Under the pieces are notes generated by a model. It ran no database searches. It was not told where the DNA came from and was given only the letters and a program-made list of their open reading frames with translations. A stretch of DNA of 64,000 bases from Bacillus sp. OK048 (GTDB taxonomy: Bacteria; Bacillota; Bacilli; Bacillales; Cytobacillaceae). The stretch is from NCBI RefSeq assembly GCF_900103525.1, contig NZ_FNHN01000013.1, forward strand, positions 1 through 64,000. Direction: 5' to 3'. Every line of letters starts with the position of its first letter. The first letter of the stretch is position 1. Below, one piece after another: positions 1 to 9,061 of the stretch. Both the position numbers and the translations under genes were made by a program.

Positions 1-79
1 GATCAGGTTGATAGGTCAGAGGTGGAAGCGCGGTAACGTGTGGAGCTGACTGATACTAATCGTTCGAGGACTTAACCAA
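1..79 (+). rRNA. 23S ribosomal RNA, 3' end (partial)
   Basis: The first ~79 bases match the conserved 3' terminus of Bacillus 23S rRNA, including the helix strand around GGACTTAACCA. The rest of the gene lies before the window. The end is estimated from the usual final bases of Bacillus 23S rRNA. It is followed by an AT-rich spacer and then 5S rRNA, the normal order of a Bacillus rRNA operon. Confidence 0.93.
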
Positions 80-208
80 TTTTTAAAGCGAACTCGTTTT
101 ACAACTTCTTCTGAAATTATCTAGTTTTGAGGGAATGAATTTTTTTCAAAAACCTCTTGAAAAATATTTAAAAGACAGTATAATAAGATATGTCTTTGAA
201 AAAAATAG

Positions 209-324
209 TCTGGTAATTATGGCAAGAAGGTCACACCCGTTCCCATACCGAACACGGAAGTTAAGCTTCTTTGCGCCGATGGTAGTTGGAACTTTGTTCC
301 TGTGAGAGTAGGACGTTGCCAGGC
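209..324 (+). rRNA. rrf: 5S ribosomal RNA
   Basis: About 116 nt with the diagnostic 5S core (TCACACCCGTTCCCATACCG, then CGAACACGGAAGTTAAGC) and the closing GTGAGAGTAGGACG segment. The ends pair (tctgg / ccagg). It sits about 130 bp after the 23S end and before two tRNA genes, as in many Bacillus rRNA operons. Confidence 0.97.
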
Positions 325-407
325 TGTTTTATTTTTAAAAAGTGTATACTATTTATAAGTTTTAACATATAATATATTAGTGTACAAAATAGTTTCTTTT
401 TTATTGT

Positions 408-481
<74 letters not shown>

Positions 482-484
482 TTT

Positions 485-561
485 GGTCTGGTAGTTCAGT
501 TGGTTAGAATGCCTGCCTGTCACGCAGGAGGTCGCGGGTTCGAGTCCCGTCCAGACCGCCA
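485..561 (+). tRNA. tRNA-Asp (GTC)
   Basis: A 77-nt tRNA with a GTC anticodon in a seven-base loop, a GGTTCGAGTCC T-arm and an encoded 3' CCA. It begins 3 bp after tRNA-fMet and a terminator follows within 20 bp, so it is the last gene of the rRNA/tRNA operon. Confidence 0.96.
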
Positions 562-576
562 TTATACTTTTAAGAA

Positions 577-601
577 CGCGAAACTTGGTTTCGTTTTTTT
601 T
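577..601 (+). terminator. terminator of the rRNA/tRNA operon
   Basis: A short hairpin (gaaac / gtttc with a TTG loop) is followed by eight T residues, 16 bp after tRNA-Asp. Confidence 0.75.
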
Positions 602-655
602 ATGTCTTTTTTCTCAAAAGGAAGACAAATTGGTAAAATACATACTAAATAAGGT

Positions 656-686
656 ATCCTTAGGAGTATTCCTAAGGATTTTTTTT
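656..686 (+). terminator. second strong rho-independent terminator
   Basis: A perfect 10-bp stem (ATCCTTAGGA / TCCTAAGGAT) with a 4-nt loop and an eight-T tail. It insulates the tsa operon from rRNA transcription. Confidence 0.85.
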
Positions 687-745
687 GCGAAAATAAGGTA
701 GAATGTAGATAGAGATAAGCTATGTTATAGTAAAAAGGTGATAAT

Positions 746-1219
746 ATGATTCAATATGAAATGAATACTCAAGATCCCAATGAAACCTTTCAGTATGCAG
801 AAAGGCTCGCAGAGTTATTACAACCAGGAGATGTCATTTGCCTTGAAGGCGATTTAGGCGCTGGAAAAACTACCTTCACAAAAGGATTGGCAAAGGGTTT
901 GGATATTAAGAAAACGGTGAACAGTCCGACCTTCACCATTATCAAAGAATATAGGGGCAGGCTGCCTTTATATCATATGGATGTTTACCGTGTTGCCGAT
1001 TCCTACGAGGATCTCGGTTTTGATGAATATTTTGAAGGCGAAGGAGTAACGGTGGTAGAATGGGCACATTTAATTGAGGAACAGCTGCCAGTAGAACTGT
1101 TAACTATTTATTTGTACCATGAAGGTTCAGAAAAGAGAAAAATGGTGTTCGTTCCAAAAGGGAAAAGATATGAGCAATTATGTAAGGAGATTTTTATAAA
1201 TGACCATATTAGCGATTGA
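746..1219 (+). CDS. tsaE: tRNA t6A37 biosynthesis ATPase TsaE
   Basis: TsaE (YdiB) is the cytoplasmic ATPase that drives turnover of the TsaB-TsaD complex making N6-threonylcarbamoyladenosine at A37 of ANN-decoding tRNAs. The 157 residues match the family length. A Walker A motif GDLGAGKT lies at about residues 35-42 and the family SPTFT segment near 60-64. The ATG has an AAAAGGTG Shine-Dalgarno site. Its 3' end overlaps tsaB by 20 bp, so translation is probably coupled. It is the first gene of the tsaE-tsaB-rimI-tsaD operon, in the same order as B. subtilis ydiB-ydiE. Confidence 0.96.
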   Translation: MIQYEMNTQDPNETFQYAERLAELLQPGDVICLEGDLGAGKTTFTKGLAKGLDIKKTVNSPTFTIIKEYRGRLPLYHMDVYRVADSYEDLGFDEYFEGEGVTVVEWAHLIEEQLPVELLTIYLYHEGSEKRKMVFVPKGKRYEQLCKEIFINDHISD

Positions 1220-1898
1220 TACTTCTAATTATCCGTTAGGGGTAGCGCTTATTGAAGAGAATCAGGTACTTGGAGAATATATTACCAACCTAAAGAAAAA
1301 TCATTCCGTCCGAATCATGCCAGCCATTCAGACCTTAATGAAGGATTGTGAAAGAGTTCCAGCACAGCTAACCAAAATAGTGGTCGCTAAAGGTCCAGGC
1401 TCATATACGGGGGTTCGGATCGGCGTTACCATCGCGAAATCAATGGCTTGGTCGTTAAAGATCCCTTTAGTAGGAGTTTCTAGTCTTGAAATAATGGCTG
1501 CAGGGACAGGGCGATATTTTGATGGCTATATTTCACCCCTAATTGATGCCAGAAGAGGACAAGTTTATACAGGGCTATATGAATACCAAAATGGGGAACT
1601 TTTTACCATTAAAGACGATCGTTTAGTTATGTCTTCTGATTGGGCTGTTGCATTAAAGGAAGTAAAGAAGCCTATTTTATTTGTCGGTAATGATTTACCC
1701 ATTCATCAAGCAATGATAGCAGATACACTAAGCTCACAGGCAGTATTTGCCGCGATTACGGAACATAATCCCCGACCGTCGGAGCTAGCGCAGTTAGGTA
1801 AAGGAAAACCGGGGGAAGATATTCATTCCTTTGTCCCTAATTATATTCGTTTAGCTGAGGCAGAAGCGAAATGGTTAGAGGCGAATGGGAAAATCTAA
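1200..1898 (+). CDS. tsaB: tRNA t6A37 biosynthesis protein TsaB
   Basis: TsaB (YdiC) is the non-catalytic ASKHA-fold partner that dimerises with TsaD in threonylcarbamoyl transfer. The 232-aa product opens with the strand-turn ILAIDTSN and carries the family signature GPGSYTGVRIG at about residues 65-75, followed by a conserved GVSSLE. The ATG lies within the end of tsaE, preceded by TAAGGAGA. It has the usual length and no sign of damage. Confidence 0.96.
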   Translation: MTILAIDTSNYPLGVALIEENQVLGEYITNLKKNHSVRIMPAIQTLMKDCERVPAQLTKIVVAKGPGSYTGVRIGVTIAKSMAWSLKIPLVGVSSLEIMAAGTGRYFDGYISPLIDARRGQVYTGLYEYQNGELFTIKDDRLVMSSDWAVALKEVKKPILFVGNDLPIHQAMIADTLSSQAVFAAITEHNPRPSELAQLGKGKPGEDIHSFVPNYIRLAEAEAKWLEANGKI

Positions 1899-1919
1899 GA
1901 TGGATAGGATTAGAGAGTT

Positions 1920-2372
1920 ATGGTAGATTCTTTTGTTTTTCGTTATATGAATGAAGAGGATATCGATCAAATTTTAGAAGTTGAACATGCCTCTTTTACA
2001 ACACCATGGAGCAGAGAGGCTTTTTATAATGAAATTTATAATAACAAATTTGCAGTGTATATCGTCTTAGAAGAAGATCATAAAATTATTGGATATTGCG
2101 GTGCTTGGATTGTCATTGATGAGACACATGTAACAAATATCGCCATACTCCCTTCCTATAGGGGCAAAAAGCTTGGGGAAGCATTGCTTGGTAAAATGAT
2201 GTCCGTGGCGAAGGATATGGGAGCAAGGAGTATGACGCTTGAAGTACGAGTAACGAACCAGGTAGCACAATCTCTTTACAGAAAGTTTGGATTTCAAAAT
2301 GGCGGCATTCGGAAAAATTATTATTCAGATAATCAAGAAGATGCCTTAGTGATGTGGGTGAATATAGGATGA
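1920..2372 (+). CDS. rimI: ribosomal protein S18-alanine N-acetyltransferase RimI
   Basis: A GNAT-family acetyltransferase of 150 aa. RimI acetylates the N-terminal alanine of ribosomal protein S18 using acetyl-CoA. The acetyl-CoA loop appears as RGKKLGEAL (about residues 80-88) after the strand VTNIAILP, and the C-terminal half has the usual [12 protein letters not shown] and LYRKFGF segments. It sits between tsaB and tsaD as in B. subtilis (ydiD). The TGA stop overlaps the probable tsaD ATG as ATGA. Confidence 0.93.
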   Translation: MVDSFVFRYMNEEDIDQILEVEHASFTTPWSREAFYNEIYNNKFAVYIVLEEDHKIIGYCGAWIVIDETHVTNIAILPSYRGKKLGEALLGKMMSVAKDMGARSMTLEVRVTNQVAQSLYRKFGFQNGGIRKNYYSDNQEDALVMWVNIG

Positions 2373-3388
2373 AAGATCAATGGATTATGGGAATTGAGAC
2401 AAGCTGTGATGAAACAGCTGTTGCCATTATTAAAAATGGCAGAGAGATTGCGGCCAATGTGGTTGCCTCACAAATTGAAAGTCATAAGCGTTTTGGTGGT
2501 GTGGTCCCTGAAATTGCCTCCCGTCATCATGTTGAACAAATGACGATTGTCATCGAAGAGGCTTTGAAAGAAGCAAACCTTACACTTTCAGAGCTGGATG
2601 CCATTGCAGTAACGGAAGGACCAGGATTAGTTGGAGCCCTATTAATTGGTGTAAATGCAGCAAAAGCACTTGCGTTTGCACATAACATTCCACTTGTTCC
2701 AGTCCATCATATTGCTGGTCATATTTATGCAAACCGGTTAGTGACAGAATTAAGCTTTCCTCTACTTTCTTTGGTGGTGTCGGGGGGGCATACAGAATTA
2801 GTGTACATGAAGGAACAGGGACATTTTGAGGTCATTGGTGAAACAAGAGATGATGCAGCTGGTGAAGCATATGATAAAGTTGCACGAACATTAAAACTGC
2901 CTTATCCAGGCGGACCACATATTGACAGGCTGGCTCAAGAAGGCAGTGATACCCTTAATTTGCCTAGAGCCTGGCTGGAAGAAGGATCGTATGATTTTAG
3001 CTTTAGCGGATTAAAATCAGCGGTTATTAATACTGTCCACAATGCAGAGCAGCGTGGTGAAACGATCGCTCCGGAGGATCTTGCAGCAAGCTTTCAGGCA
3101 AGTGTTATTGAGGTGTTGGTAAAAAAGACGTTGAAAGCCACATCAGAATATAAGGTAAAGCAGGTATTGCTCGCTGGCGGGGTTGCTGCTAATAAAGGGC
3201 TTAGAAAGGCGCTTCAGGAATCTTTTTCACATAGGACTGGAATTGAATTAGTCATTCCGCCTTTAAACTTGTGTACGGATAATGCAGCGATGATTGCTGC
3301 TGCAGGGAGCATTATGTTTGAAAAAGGAATCAGAGCAGATTTATCCTTGAATGCAAATCCAGGATTGGATATAGAATTATACAATTAG
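2369..3388 (+). CDS. tsaD: tRNA N6-adenosine threonylcarbamoyltransferase TsaD
   Basis: TsaD (Gcp/YdiE) transfers the threonylcarbamoyl group from threonylcarbamoyl-AMP to A37 of tRNA. This start gives 339 aa; an in-frame GTG at 2354 would add five residues. ATG 2369 was preferred because it forms the ATGA overlap with the rimI stop. Visible features are SCDETAVAI near the N-terminus, the metal-binding HHIAGH at about 113-118, SGGHTEL, and the C-terminal CTDNAAMIA nucleotide-site segment. It is the last gene of the operon; a terminator follows immediately. Confidence 0.96.
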   Translation: MKDQWIMGIETSCDETAVAIIKNGREIAANVVASQIESHKRFGGVVPEIASRHHVEQMTIVIEEALKEANLTLSELDAIAVTEGPGLVGALLIGVNAAKALAFAHNIPLVPVHHIAGHIYANRLVTELSFPLLSLVVSGGHTELVYMKEQGHFEVIGETRDDAAGEAYDKVARTLKLPYPGGPHIDRLAQEGSDTLNLPRAWLEEGSYDFSFSGLKSAVINTVHNAEQRGETIAPEDLAASFQASVIEVLVKKTLKATSEYKVKQVLLAGGVAANKGLRKALQESFSHRTGIELVIPPLNLCTDNAAMIAAAGSIMFEKGIRADLSLNANPGLDIELYN

Positions 3389-3417
3389 AGGTCCTTCTGA
3401 ATAAGAAGGGCTTTTTT
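3389..3417 (+). terminator. terminator of the tsaE-tsaD operon
   Basis: A hairpin CCTTCT / AGAAGG with a short loop and a six-T tail starts right after the tsaD stop. The tail runs into the first DnaA-box-like nonamer. Confidence 0.8.
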
Positions 3418-3584
3418 GTGGATAAGTTTTTTAAGAAAAATTGCGTATTGCATGAATAATGTGGGTAAGTCACCTATATCTTGTGGACAATGTGGATAAG
3501 TCGAGGCTTTTCTGTGGATAATGTGGAAAAGTCCGTGCATAGCTGAATCAGTCGGATTTGTTATGTGAATAAAGTTGTGGAAAA
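3417..3584 (+). promoter_or_regulatory. cluster of eight co-oriented DnaA-box-like nonamers
   Basis: Nonamers related to TGTGGATAA (the complement of the DnaA box TTATCCACA) occur at 3417, 3460, 3482, 3491, 3513, 3522, 3564 and 3576. Four (3417, 3491, 3513, 3564) match TTATNCACA exactly; four differ by one base. All point the same way within 168 bp. In B. subtilis a DnaA-bound cluster is known next to gcp (tsaD), so this is probably the conserved counterpart, acting in replication-initiation control. No ORF is present here. Confidence 0.8.
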
Positions 3585-3756
3585 AGAAGATTCAAAAGAA
3601 TTTAAGTCGAAGTTTGTAGGATTTTGCCGAACTATAAAAAATATGGGGGAATTTTGAGATCACAATTGAAATGGAGCTATTAACAAACGAAGATGTTTAT
3701 CATACTGTGCGTATTACCCCTGACTTCAGGCATGGGGATTCACTGCGTTTGAAAAA

Positions 3757-3945
3757 TAAACGGAAGAATTCCGGTTAAAATAAAAAAAAACCATATTTTC
3801 ATAAAAATAAGGGGAGTTTTTCCGTTTATATGATCCAAATCATTGGATTGTGTCTTATTTAAAGCAGTTAGTCGGAATATCTCCGCTTATATCTGCTTCT
3901 TAAGCCTCCTTTATATACATTAGCCGGAAATTCTCCGCCTATGAA
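3757..3945. repeat. four-palindrome spaced element, copy 1 (diverged)
   Basis: Four imperfect palindromes of about 21-23 bp built on CGGAnnnnTCCG or its variants, with CGGA/GGGA cores at 3761, 3811, 3873 and 3925. Offsets are 0/50/112/164. The same offsets occur in the copies near 32321 and 43091, although most of the sequence between cores differs here. The first unit is CGGAAgaaTTCCG. No coding potential. Confidence 0.7.
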
Positions 3946-4000
3946 TTCTCATACCTACACGAAAATCCATAATGAATAATTACAGCTCAAACTAATAAAA

Positions 4001-4028
4001 GGGGGTTGGATATCGATATCCAAGCCCC
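4001..4028. repeat. inverted repeat between tsaD and the ABC-F gene
   Basis: The perfect palindrome TTGGATATCGATATCCAA is flanked by GGGG and CCCC, giving a 13-bp arm with one mismatch. No T-run follows on either strand, so a terminator role is doubtful. Confidence 0.5.
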
Positions 4029-4059
4029 AAGCTTAAAGATAAGTATAAGCCTTTGAACC

Positions 4060-4277
4060 TAGTTTACTGTCCAGCTCCAGCACCCTAGCGGCTAGTGTCC
4101 TTCGCTCTCCGCCCTACGATAAGTCAACATCGAATCGCCTACGGCTCTTCGTGTTTCCTTTATCTCGGTTGGAGCGATCCACAAGGAACGCTTCGGCAGC
4201 ATAAGCTTCGCACGAAGGAAAAGCGTTAGCTTTTTCGAGGAGGCCATACGCCGCTGACCAGGGCGCTTGCGCTTTTC
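4060..4277 (+). repeat. Bacillaceae-type dispersed intergenic repeat
   Basis: A GC-richer block of about 220 bp runs from GTCCAGCTCCAGCACC to a GCGCTTGCGC hairpin followed by TTTTCTT. It resembles a repeat family seen between genes in many Bacillaceae genomes; this rests on recognition, not a search. It has several self-complementary segments and no convincing ORF; the 62-aa minus-strand reading frame lacks a ribosome-binding site. It abuts the 3' end of the ABC-F gene. Confidence 0.5.
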
Positions 4278-4280
4278 TTA

Positions 4281-6200
4281 TTACTCCGCGAGTTCTGCCC
4301 ATTCCTCCATTAACTGTTCAAGTTCAGTTTTCGCTTTTTCATTCTTTATATTTATTTCTAAGACCTTTTCATGGTCTTGAAATATTTCTGGCTCGCATAG
4401 CTTTTCCTCGTAATCTTGGATGAGTGTCTCAAGCTCTTCTATGCGTATTTCAATTTCTTCTATTTTTCTTTTACGCTGCCGCTCCAGCTTTTTACTTTCT
4501 TTATCCTGCTGATAGGAACTTCTTTCTTGCACATCCAATTGAGTCTGTTTGTTATTCAGGCTTGCGTTTTCTAAAGCCTTTAACTCCTCTTGCTCCAGCT
4601 TTTTTTCTAAATAATAGTCATAGTCTCCAAGATACTCAACACTGCCGTTTGTGCTAAGCTCCAACACCTTTGTGGCGATTCTATTAATAAAGTATCGATC
4701 ATGGGATACAAATAGGATAGTTCCTGGATAATCAACTAAGGCATTTTCGAGAACTTCTTTACTGTCTAAGTCCAGATGGTTTGTAGGCTCGTCCAATATT
4801 AAAACATTTGCTTTCTCAAGCATTAATTTGGCAAGTGCCAGCCTTGCCTTTTCGCCGCCGCTTAATGTCGAAACAATTTTTAATACGTCATCACCTGAAA
4901 ATAGGAAATTTCCTAAGACTGTTCGTATTTCCTTTTCATTTTTTAACGGCCATTCATCCCAAAGCTCATTCAAAACGCGCTTATTCGAGGTCAATTCTGC
5001 TTGTTCTTGGTCATAGTAACCGATAGCAAGATTCGCGCCATATTGAATCGTACCAGCAAGTGCCGGCAATTTTTTAATGATTGTTTTTAATAGAGTAGAC
5101 TTACCAATTCCATTTGGTCCGACCAAAGCAACACTCTCACCACGATATGCCCTGAAGGAGATATTTTCTGATACTTTCTGATCCTCATAGCCAACAGCTA
5201 GATAATCGACTGCGAGCACGTCGTTTCCGGTTTGTTTCTCAATTTCGAAGGAAAAAGTGGCAGATTTCTCATCGCCTAATGGACGGTCCAACAGGTCCAT
5301 TTTTTCAAGTTTTTTCCGCCTGCTTTGTGCTCGTTTCGTCGTAGAGGCACGGGCTAAATTGCGATGGATAAAATCTTGAAGATTAGCAACTTCTTGTTGC
5401 TGCTTCTCGTATACCCTCAAATCACGCTCATAATTGGCCGCCTTTTGATCGAGATACGAGCTATAGTTTCCAAGGAACTTTTGAATTTGCTTACGTGATA
5501 CTTCATAAACCTGTGTGACCACTTTATCTAAAAAATAACGGTCATGGGACACGATTAAAATCGCGCCATCATAGCCTTGTAGGTACTGCTCAAGCCAGGA
5601 AAGAGTATCGATATCAAGATGATTTGTAGGCTCGTCCAGGATTAAAATATCTGGCTTCGTTAATAGGAGTTTCCCCAAGGCAAGCCTTGTTTTCTGCCCG
5701 CCGCTTAATGAAGAGATTATAACGGTACTATCGTGAAAATTTAATCCATGGAGAATGGAGCGAATATCTGCTTCATATTGATACCCACCTTGTTCCTTAA
5801 ATTCTACTTGAAGCTGGTCATATTCTTTAAGGATTCGCTCATAGCGACTAGAATCCCCTATAGCCGCAGGATCTGACATCTGAACCTCGAGTTGACGTAG
5901 TGTTGCTTCCATATTTCTTAATGATTCAAAAACAGTCAACATTTCGTCCCAAATCGACAAATTCGATTCTAATCCAGTATTCTGTGCTAAATAACCAATG
6001 CTTACTCCTTTTGGTTTAATGATCTCTCCGCCATCATGTGACAAATGCCCGGCAATGATTTTCAATAATGTCGATTTCCCGGCACCATTACGCCCCACAA
6101 GAGCCACACGATCGCGGGTTTGTAATTCAAGTTTTATATTCGATAAAATAAGGTCTGCACCATAGTATTTTGCTAGTTGATTTACTTGTAATAAAATCAT
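4281..6200 (-). CDS. ABC-F family ATP-binding protein (YdiF-like)
   Basis: A soluble tandem-ATPase ABC-F protein without membrane segments; the family binds the ribosomal E-site region. At 639 aa it matches B. subtilis YdiF, which occupies the same place after tsaD. Domain 1 has Walker A GRNGAGKST, signature LSGGQKTRLALG and Walker B LILDEPTNHLD; domain 2 has GPNGIGKST, LSGGEKARLALA and again LILDEPTNHLD. A charged interdomain linker and a C-terminal coiled coil are present. The start is ATG 6200, preceded by GAGGTG; the longer frame from 6269 adds 23 unlikely residues. Antibiotic protection cannot be told from housekeeping function by sequence alone. Confidence 0.93.
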   Translation of the reverse strand: MILLQVNQLAKYYGADLILSNIKLELQTRDRVALVGRNGAGKSTLLKIIAGHLSHDGGEIIKPKGVSIGYLAQNTGLESNLSIWDEMLTVFESLRNMEATLRQLEVQMSDPAAIGDSSRYERILKEYDQLQVEFKEQGGYQYEADIRSILHGLNFHDSTVIISSLSGGQKTRLALGKLLLTKPDILILDEPTNHLDIDTLSWLEQYLQGYDGAILIVSHDRYFLDKVVTQVYEVSRKQIQKFLGNYSSYLDQKAANYERDLRVYEKQQQEVANLQDFIHRNLARASTTKRAQSRRKKLEKMDLLDRPLGDEKSATFSFEIEKQTGNDVLAVDYLAVGYEDQKVSENISFRAYRGESVALVGPNGIGKSTLLKTIIKKLPALAGTIQYGANLAIGYYDQEQAELTSNKRVLNELWDEWPLKNEKEIRTVLGNFLFSGDDVLKIVSTLSGGEKARLALAKLMLEKANVLILDEPTNHLDLDSKEVLENALVDYPGTILFVSHDRYFINRIATKVLELSTNGSVEYLGDYDYYLEKKLEQEELKALENASLNNKQTQLDVQERSSYQQDKESKKLERQRKRKIEEIEIRIEELETLIQDYEEKLCEPEIFQDHEKVLEINIKNEKAKTELEQLMEEWAELAE

Positions 6201-6385
6201 TGTTTTCACCTCATTACTAAAATAAGTGTACCTTATTCCAGCAATGTCGGCAATAAAGTGTGATACCATGAGAGAGGATGAAAGTATGAATTGAAAGAAA
6301 AAAGTGTAGATTTCCTATCATTCGTTCAAAGTTTCACAGACAAATTGTGAAAAATATAGTATGATTTTCTGGGAGGATTATGAAA

Positions 6386-6883
6386 ATGTCTGATTTTACT
6401 CACTTTAACGAAGAAGGAAGAGCTAAGATGGTCGATGTAAGCGATAAGCCAGAAACGACTCGTACGGCTATTGCTCATTCCAGCATTACTGTTAGCAAGG
6501 AAATATATGAAAAAATAACAAATAATGAAATGAAAAAAGGCGATGTTCTAGCAGTGGCCCAAGTAGCTGCGGTCATGGGCGCCAAAAAAACCTGGGATTT
6601 AATCCCGATGTGTCACCCAATCCCTTTAACAGGGGTAAACATTTCCTTCTCGTGGGAAGAGGTTGAAGATTCTTTCTATCGATTAAATATTGCAGCTGCT
6701 GTCAAAACAAAAGGAAATACAGGTGTGGAAATGGAAGCGTTAACAGCTGCTTCTACTTGTGCATTAACGGTTTATGATATGTGTAAAGCAGTGGATAAAG
6801 GTATGATTATTGGAAAAACCTATTTAGTTGAAAAAACTGGTGGGAAAAACGGAGATTTCCACAGAACAGAACAAATTAGATAA
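6386..6883 (+). CDS. moaC: cyclic pyranopterin monophosphate synthase MoaC
   Basis: MoaC converts the MoaA product 3',8-cyclo-dihydro-GTP to cyclic pyranopterin monophosphate in molybdenum cofactor synthesis. Family segments [32 protein letters not shown] and [13 protein letters not shown] carry the catalytic Lys, His, Glu and Asp positions. ATG 6386 is about 9 nt from the GGGAGG site; ATG 6380 is in frame but too close to it. This gives 165 aa, the normal size. It lies between ydiF and rex as in B. subtilis. Confidence 0.95.
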   Translation: MSDFTHFNEEGRAKMVDVSDKPETTRTAIAHSSITVSKEIYEKITNNEMKKGDVLAVAQVAAVMGAKKTWDLIPMCHPIPLTGVNISFSWEEVEDSFYRLNIAAAVKTKGNTGVEMEALTAASTCALTVYDMCKAVDKGMIIGKTYLVEKTGGKNGDFHRTEQIR

Positions 6884-6913
6884 GGATCAACAAACTATAG
6901 GGGGTGGGAAAAT

Positions 6914-7570
6914 ATGAGTAATGAGACAATGAAAATACCACAAGCGACAGCAAAACGGCTTCCCTTATATTATCGATTTTTAAAGAATCTACATTCTTCC
7001 GGTAAACAAAGGGTTTCGTCAGCAGAATTAAGTGAAGCGGTGAAAGTGGATTCGGCCACCATTCGTAGAGATTTTTCCTATTTTGGTGCATTAGGGAAAA
7101 AAGGATATGGCTATAATGTCAATTACCTATTAACTTTCTTTCGAAAAACACTAGACCAGGATGAATTGACAAAAGTAGCATTAATTGGTGTAGGTAATCT
7201 CGGTACAGCCTTTTTAAATTATAACTTTTTAAAAAATAATAATACAAAAATAGAATGTGCCTTCGATGTGGACCCAAATAAGATGGGTACATCGATTAAA
7301 GATGTTCCAGTGTATCCAATGGATGACCTAGAGAAGTATTTAGGTAACGATGATATTCATGTTGCCATCCTAACTGTACCTGCTCCTGTTGCCCAAATGA
7401 TCACCGATAGGCTTGTAAAATCCAATATTAAAGCCATTTTGAATTTTACTCCTGCTCGATTAAATGTACCGCCATCCATCCGAGTTCATCATATAGACTT
7501 GGCTGTTGAACTACAATCACTTATTTACTTCCTAAAGCATTACCCAACAGAGGAAACAACAGAAGAATAA
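6914..7570 (+). CDS. rex: redox-sensing transcriptional repressor Rex
   Basis: Rex represses fermentation and alternative-respiration genes and leaves DNA when NADH is high. The 218-aa protein has an N-terminal winged helix (about residues 1-80, recognition region [12 protein letters not shown]) and a Rossmann domain with the NADH loop GVGNLGTA at about 94-101. The C-terminal helix that swaps between subunits is present. The ATG follows GGGGTGGG. It is 30 bp after moaC and ends at a strong terminator. Length and synteny match B. subtilis Rex (YdiH). Confidence 0.96.
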   Translation: MSNETMKIPQATAKRLPLYYRFLKNLHSSGKQRVSSAELSEAVKVDSATIRRDFSYFGALGKKGYGYNVNYLLTFFRKTLDQDELTKVALIGVGNLGTAFLNYNFLKNNNTKIECAFDVDPNKMGTSIKDVPVYPMDDLEKYLGNDDIHVAILTVPAPVAQMITDRLVKSNIKAILNFTPARLNVPPSIRVHHIDLAVELQSLIYFLKHYPTEETTEE

Positions 7571-7576
7571 GAAGAA

Positions 7577-7614
7577 AGGCCCTTTTCACGAAGTAATGTG
7601 AAAGGGGCTTTTTT
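7577..7614 (+). terminator. terminator after rex
   Basis: A stem of about 11 bp (AGGCCCTTTTCAC / GTGAAAGGGGCT) with a 7-nt loop and a T tail. Confidence 0.85.
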
Positions 7615-7648
7615 GTCGAAAAAAAACAATGAGTTCCACTTTACCAGC

Positions 7649-7666
7649 GTAACAGTGTTATGTTAC
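7649..7666. promoter_or_regulatory. palindrome upstream of yhbD-like gene
   Basis: GTAACAgtgttaTGTTAC: perfect 6-bp arms with a 6-bp spacer, 30 bp before the yhbD-like start. Since that gene encodes a MerR-like HTH protein, this may be an autoregulatory operator. That is an inference from position and symmetry only. Confidence 0.45.
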
Positions 7667-7695
7667 ATTGTATGTGAGAAAGGGGTTTTATATAA

Positions 7696-8319
7696 ATGAA
7701 TGAGGAGTTAATTTCTAAGAAGGACTTATTGGACTTGGCCGGAATCTCTTATGGGCAGTTGTATAGATGGAAACGAAAAGATTTGATACCCGAGGATTGG
7801 TTTATTCGAAAATCAACGTTTACTGGGCAGGAGACGTTTTTTCCAAAGCAAAAGATAGTCGAAAGAATCAATAAAATTCAAACGATGAAAGAAAATCTGT
7901 CTTTAGATGAGTTGGCTGAGATGTTTTCTCCGAATATTAGTGACTTACAGCTTGATGCAGATGAATTGGTTCGTCGTAACATTGTTTCAAGGTCTATTAT
8001 GGATTTCTATCTTGAGCAGGAAAAAGGGGATCTTCATTTTAGTTTACCTAGAATACTCGAAGTATTTGTTTTAGAAAAACTACTTCAATCTGGGGAAATA
8101 AACTTGGAGGAAGGAAAAATGCCTTTACAGGTGATGCTCGAAAATAAGAATCAGATCAAGCAAAAAAGTGTGAATTTGCTTATTACAAGAAAATTAGGGA
8201 TAACACAGTGCCTATTGCTCATTAATACAGAAGGATACCAGTTTGATTCGGGAACGAAGCTGGTTACAGAGATATCGTTACATGCATGTATGGAAGAAAT
8301 TAAATCGAAATTCGTATAA
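7696..8319 (+). CDS. yhbD: YhbD-like HTH protein (DUF4004)
   Basis: A 207-aa protein with an N-terminal MerR-like helix-turn-helix (about residues 7-70; KKDLLDLAGISYGQLYRWKR, then a tyrosine/phenylalanine-rich wing and SLDELAEMF). The C-terminal ~130 residues have no motif I recognise. It precedes two bactofilin genes, the same order as B. subtilis yhbD-yhbE-yhbF. It is probably a DNA-binding regulator of its own operon, but no target is proven. An AAGGGG site lies 12 bp upstream of the ATG. In B. subtilis this operon lies elsewhere; here it occupies the position of tatAy-tatCy. Confidence 0.8.
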   Translation: MNEELISKKDLLDLAGISYGQLYRWKRKDLIPEDWFIRKSTFTGQETFFPKQKIVERINKIQTMKENLSLDELAEMFSPNISDLQLDADELVRRNIVSRSIMDFYLEQEKGDLHFSLPRILEVFVLEKLLQSGEINLEEGKMPLQVMLENKNQIKQKSVNLLITRKLGITQCLLLINTEGYQFDSGTKLVTEISLHACMEEIKSKFV

Positions 8320-8332
8320 AGGGGAATGAACA

Positions 8333-9049
8333 ATGGAAACGAAAAGGCGGGGTGACCTGGTTATCAATGGTCTTGGATCATCCAATGGCGGACAATTTAA
8401 CGAAGTAACCTTAAATGGAAAAGGAACAGTAAATACCGATGTTGAATGTACCCATTTTGACTGTAACGGATCAGGAACGGTTAATGGAAATGTGACTGCG
8501 ACCACAGCAAAGATTAGCGGTAATGGAAAAATAAATGGAACGATTGCAGGCCAATCCCTTTCAATCGATGGTACAGCAAAGGTTCAAAATAATGTGCTTG
8601 TGAAGCATGTTAAGGTAGCTGGAAAAGCTTCTATTGGTGGAAAAATAAAAAGTGATGAAATCAAAATTAGAGGCAGAATCACGGTAGGTGGAGATTGTGA
8701 AGCAGAAACCTTTAAAGGAGAATCCCACTTTACGATTGGCGGATTGTTAAATGCCGACCTGATTGACATTACGATTTTTTCGGATTGTAAAGTAAAAGAA
8801 ATAGGCGGGCAAACCATTCTTATTAGACAAAAGTCGCCACTAATGGGATTTTTAAAACCTTTTATTCAAACCCAATTAGAAACGGAATTAATTGAAGGCG
8901 ATAAAATTGAAATCGAAAACACGAAGGCTTCCGTTGTCCGAGGAAACAATGTGACAATAGGGCCCAGCTGCATCATTGGTATTGTTGAATATTCGGGAGA
9001 ATTGTCGATGGATGAAAAAGCAGTTGTAAAAGAAATTAGAAAAACTTAA
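8333..9049 (+). CDS. yhbE: polymer-forming cytoskeletal protein (bactofilin, YhbE-like)
   Basis: Bactofilins polymerise without nucleotide into beta-helical filaments that scaffold envelope and motility functions. The 238-aa product has repeated short strands with G-x-I/V spacing (for example NGSGTVNGNV and ISGNGKINGTI) typical of a right-handed beta-helix. The DUF583-like region spans about residues 10-150, with a longer C-terminal strand-rich tail. It is 13 bp after yhbD with a GGGGAATGAACA start region and 12 bp before a paralogue (9062-9769), suggesting cotranscription and co-polymerisation. B. subtilis YhbE/YhbF (BacE/BacF) are linked to flagellar assembly. Confidence 0.85.
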   Translation: METKRRGDLVINGLGSSNGGQFNEVTLNGKGTVNTDVECTHFDCNGSGTVNGNVTATTAKISGNGKINGTIAGQSLSIDGTAKVQNNVLVKHVKVAGKASIGGKIKSDEIKIRGRITVGGDCEAETFKGESHFTIGGLLNADLIDITIFSDCKVKEIGGQTILIRQKSPLMGFLKPFIQTQLETELIEGDKIEIENTKASVVRGNNVTIGPSCIIGIVEYSGELSMDEKAVVKEIRKT

Positions 9050-9061
9050 GGGGGAAGGGCA

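Noticed and set aside
4114..4302. 62-codon minus-strand frame in the GC-rich repeat
   Set aside because: No ribosome-binding site, and the sequence reads as a structured intergenic repeat.
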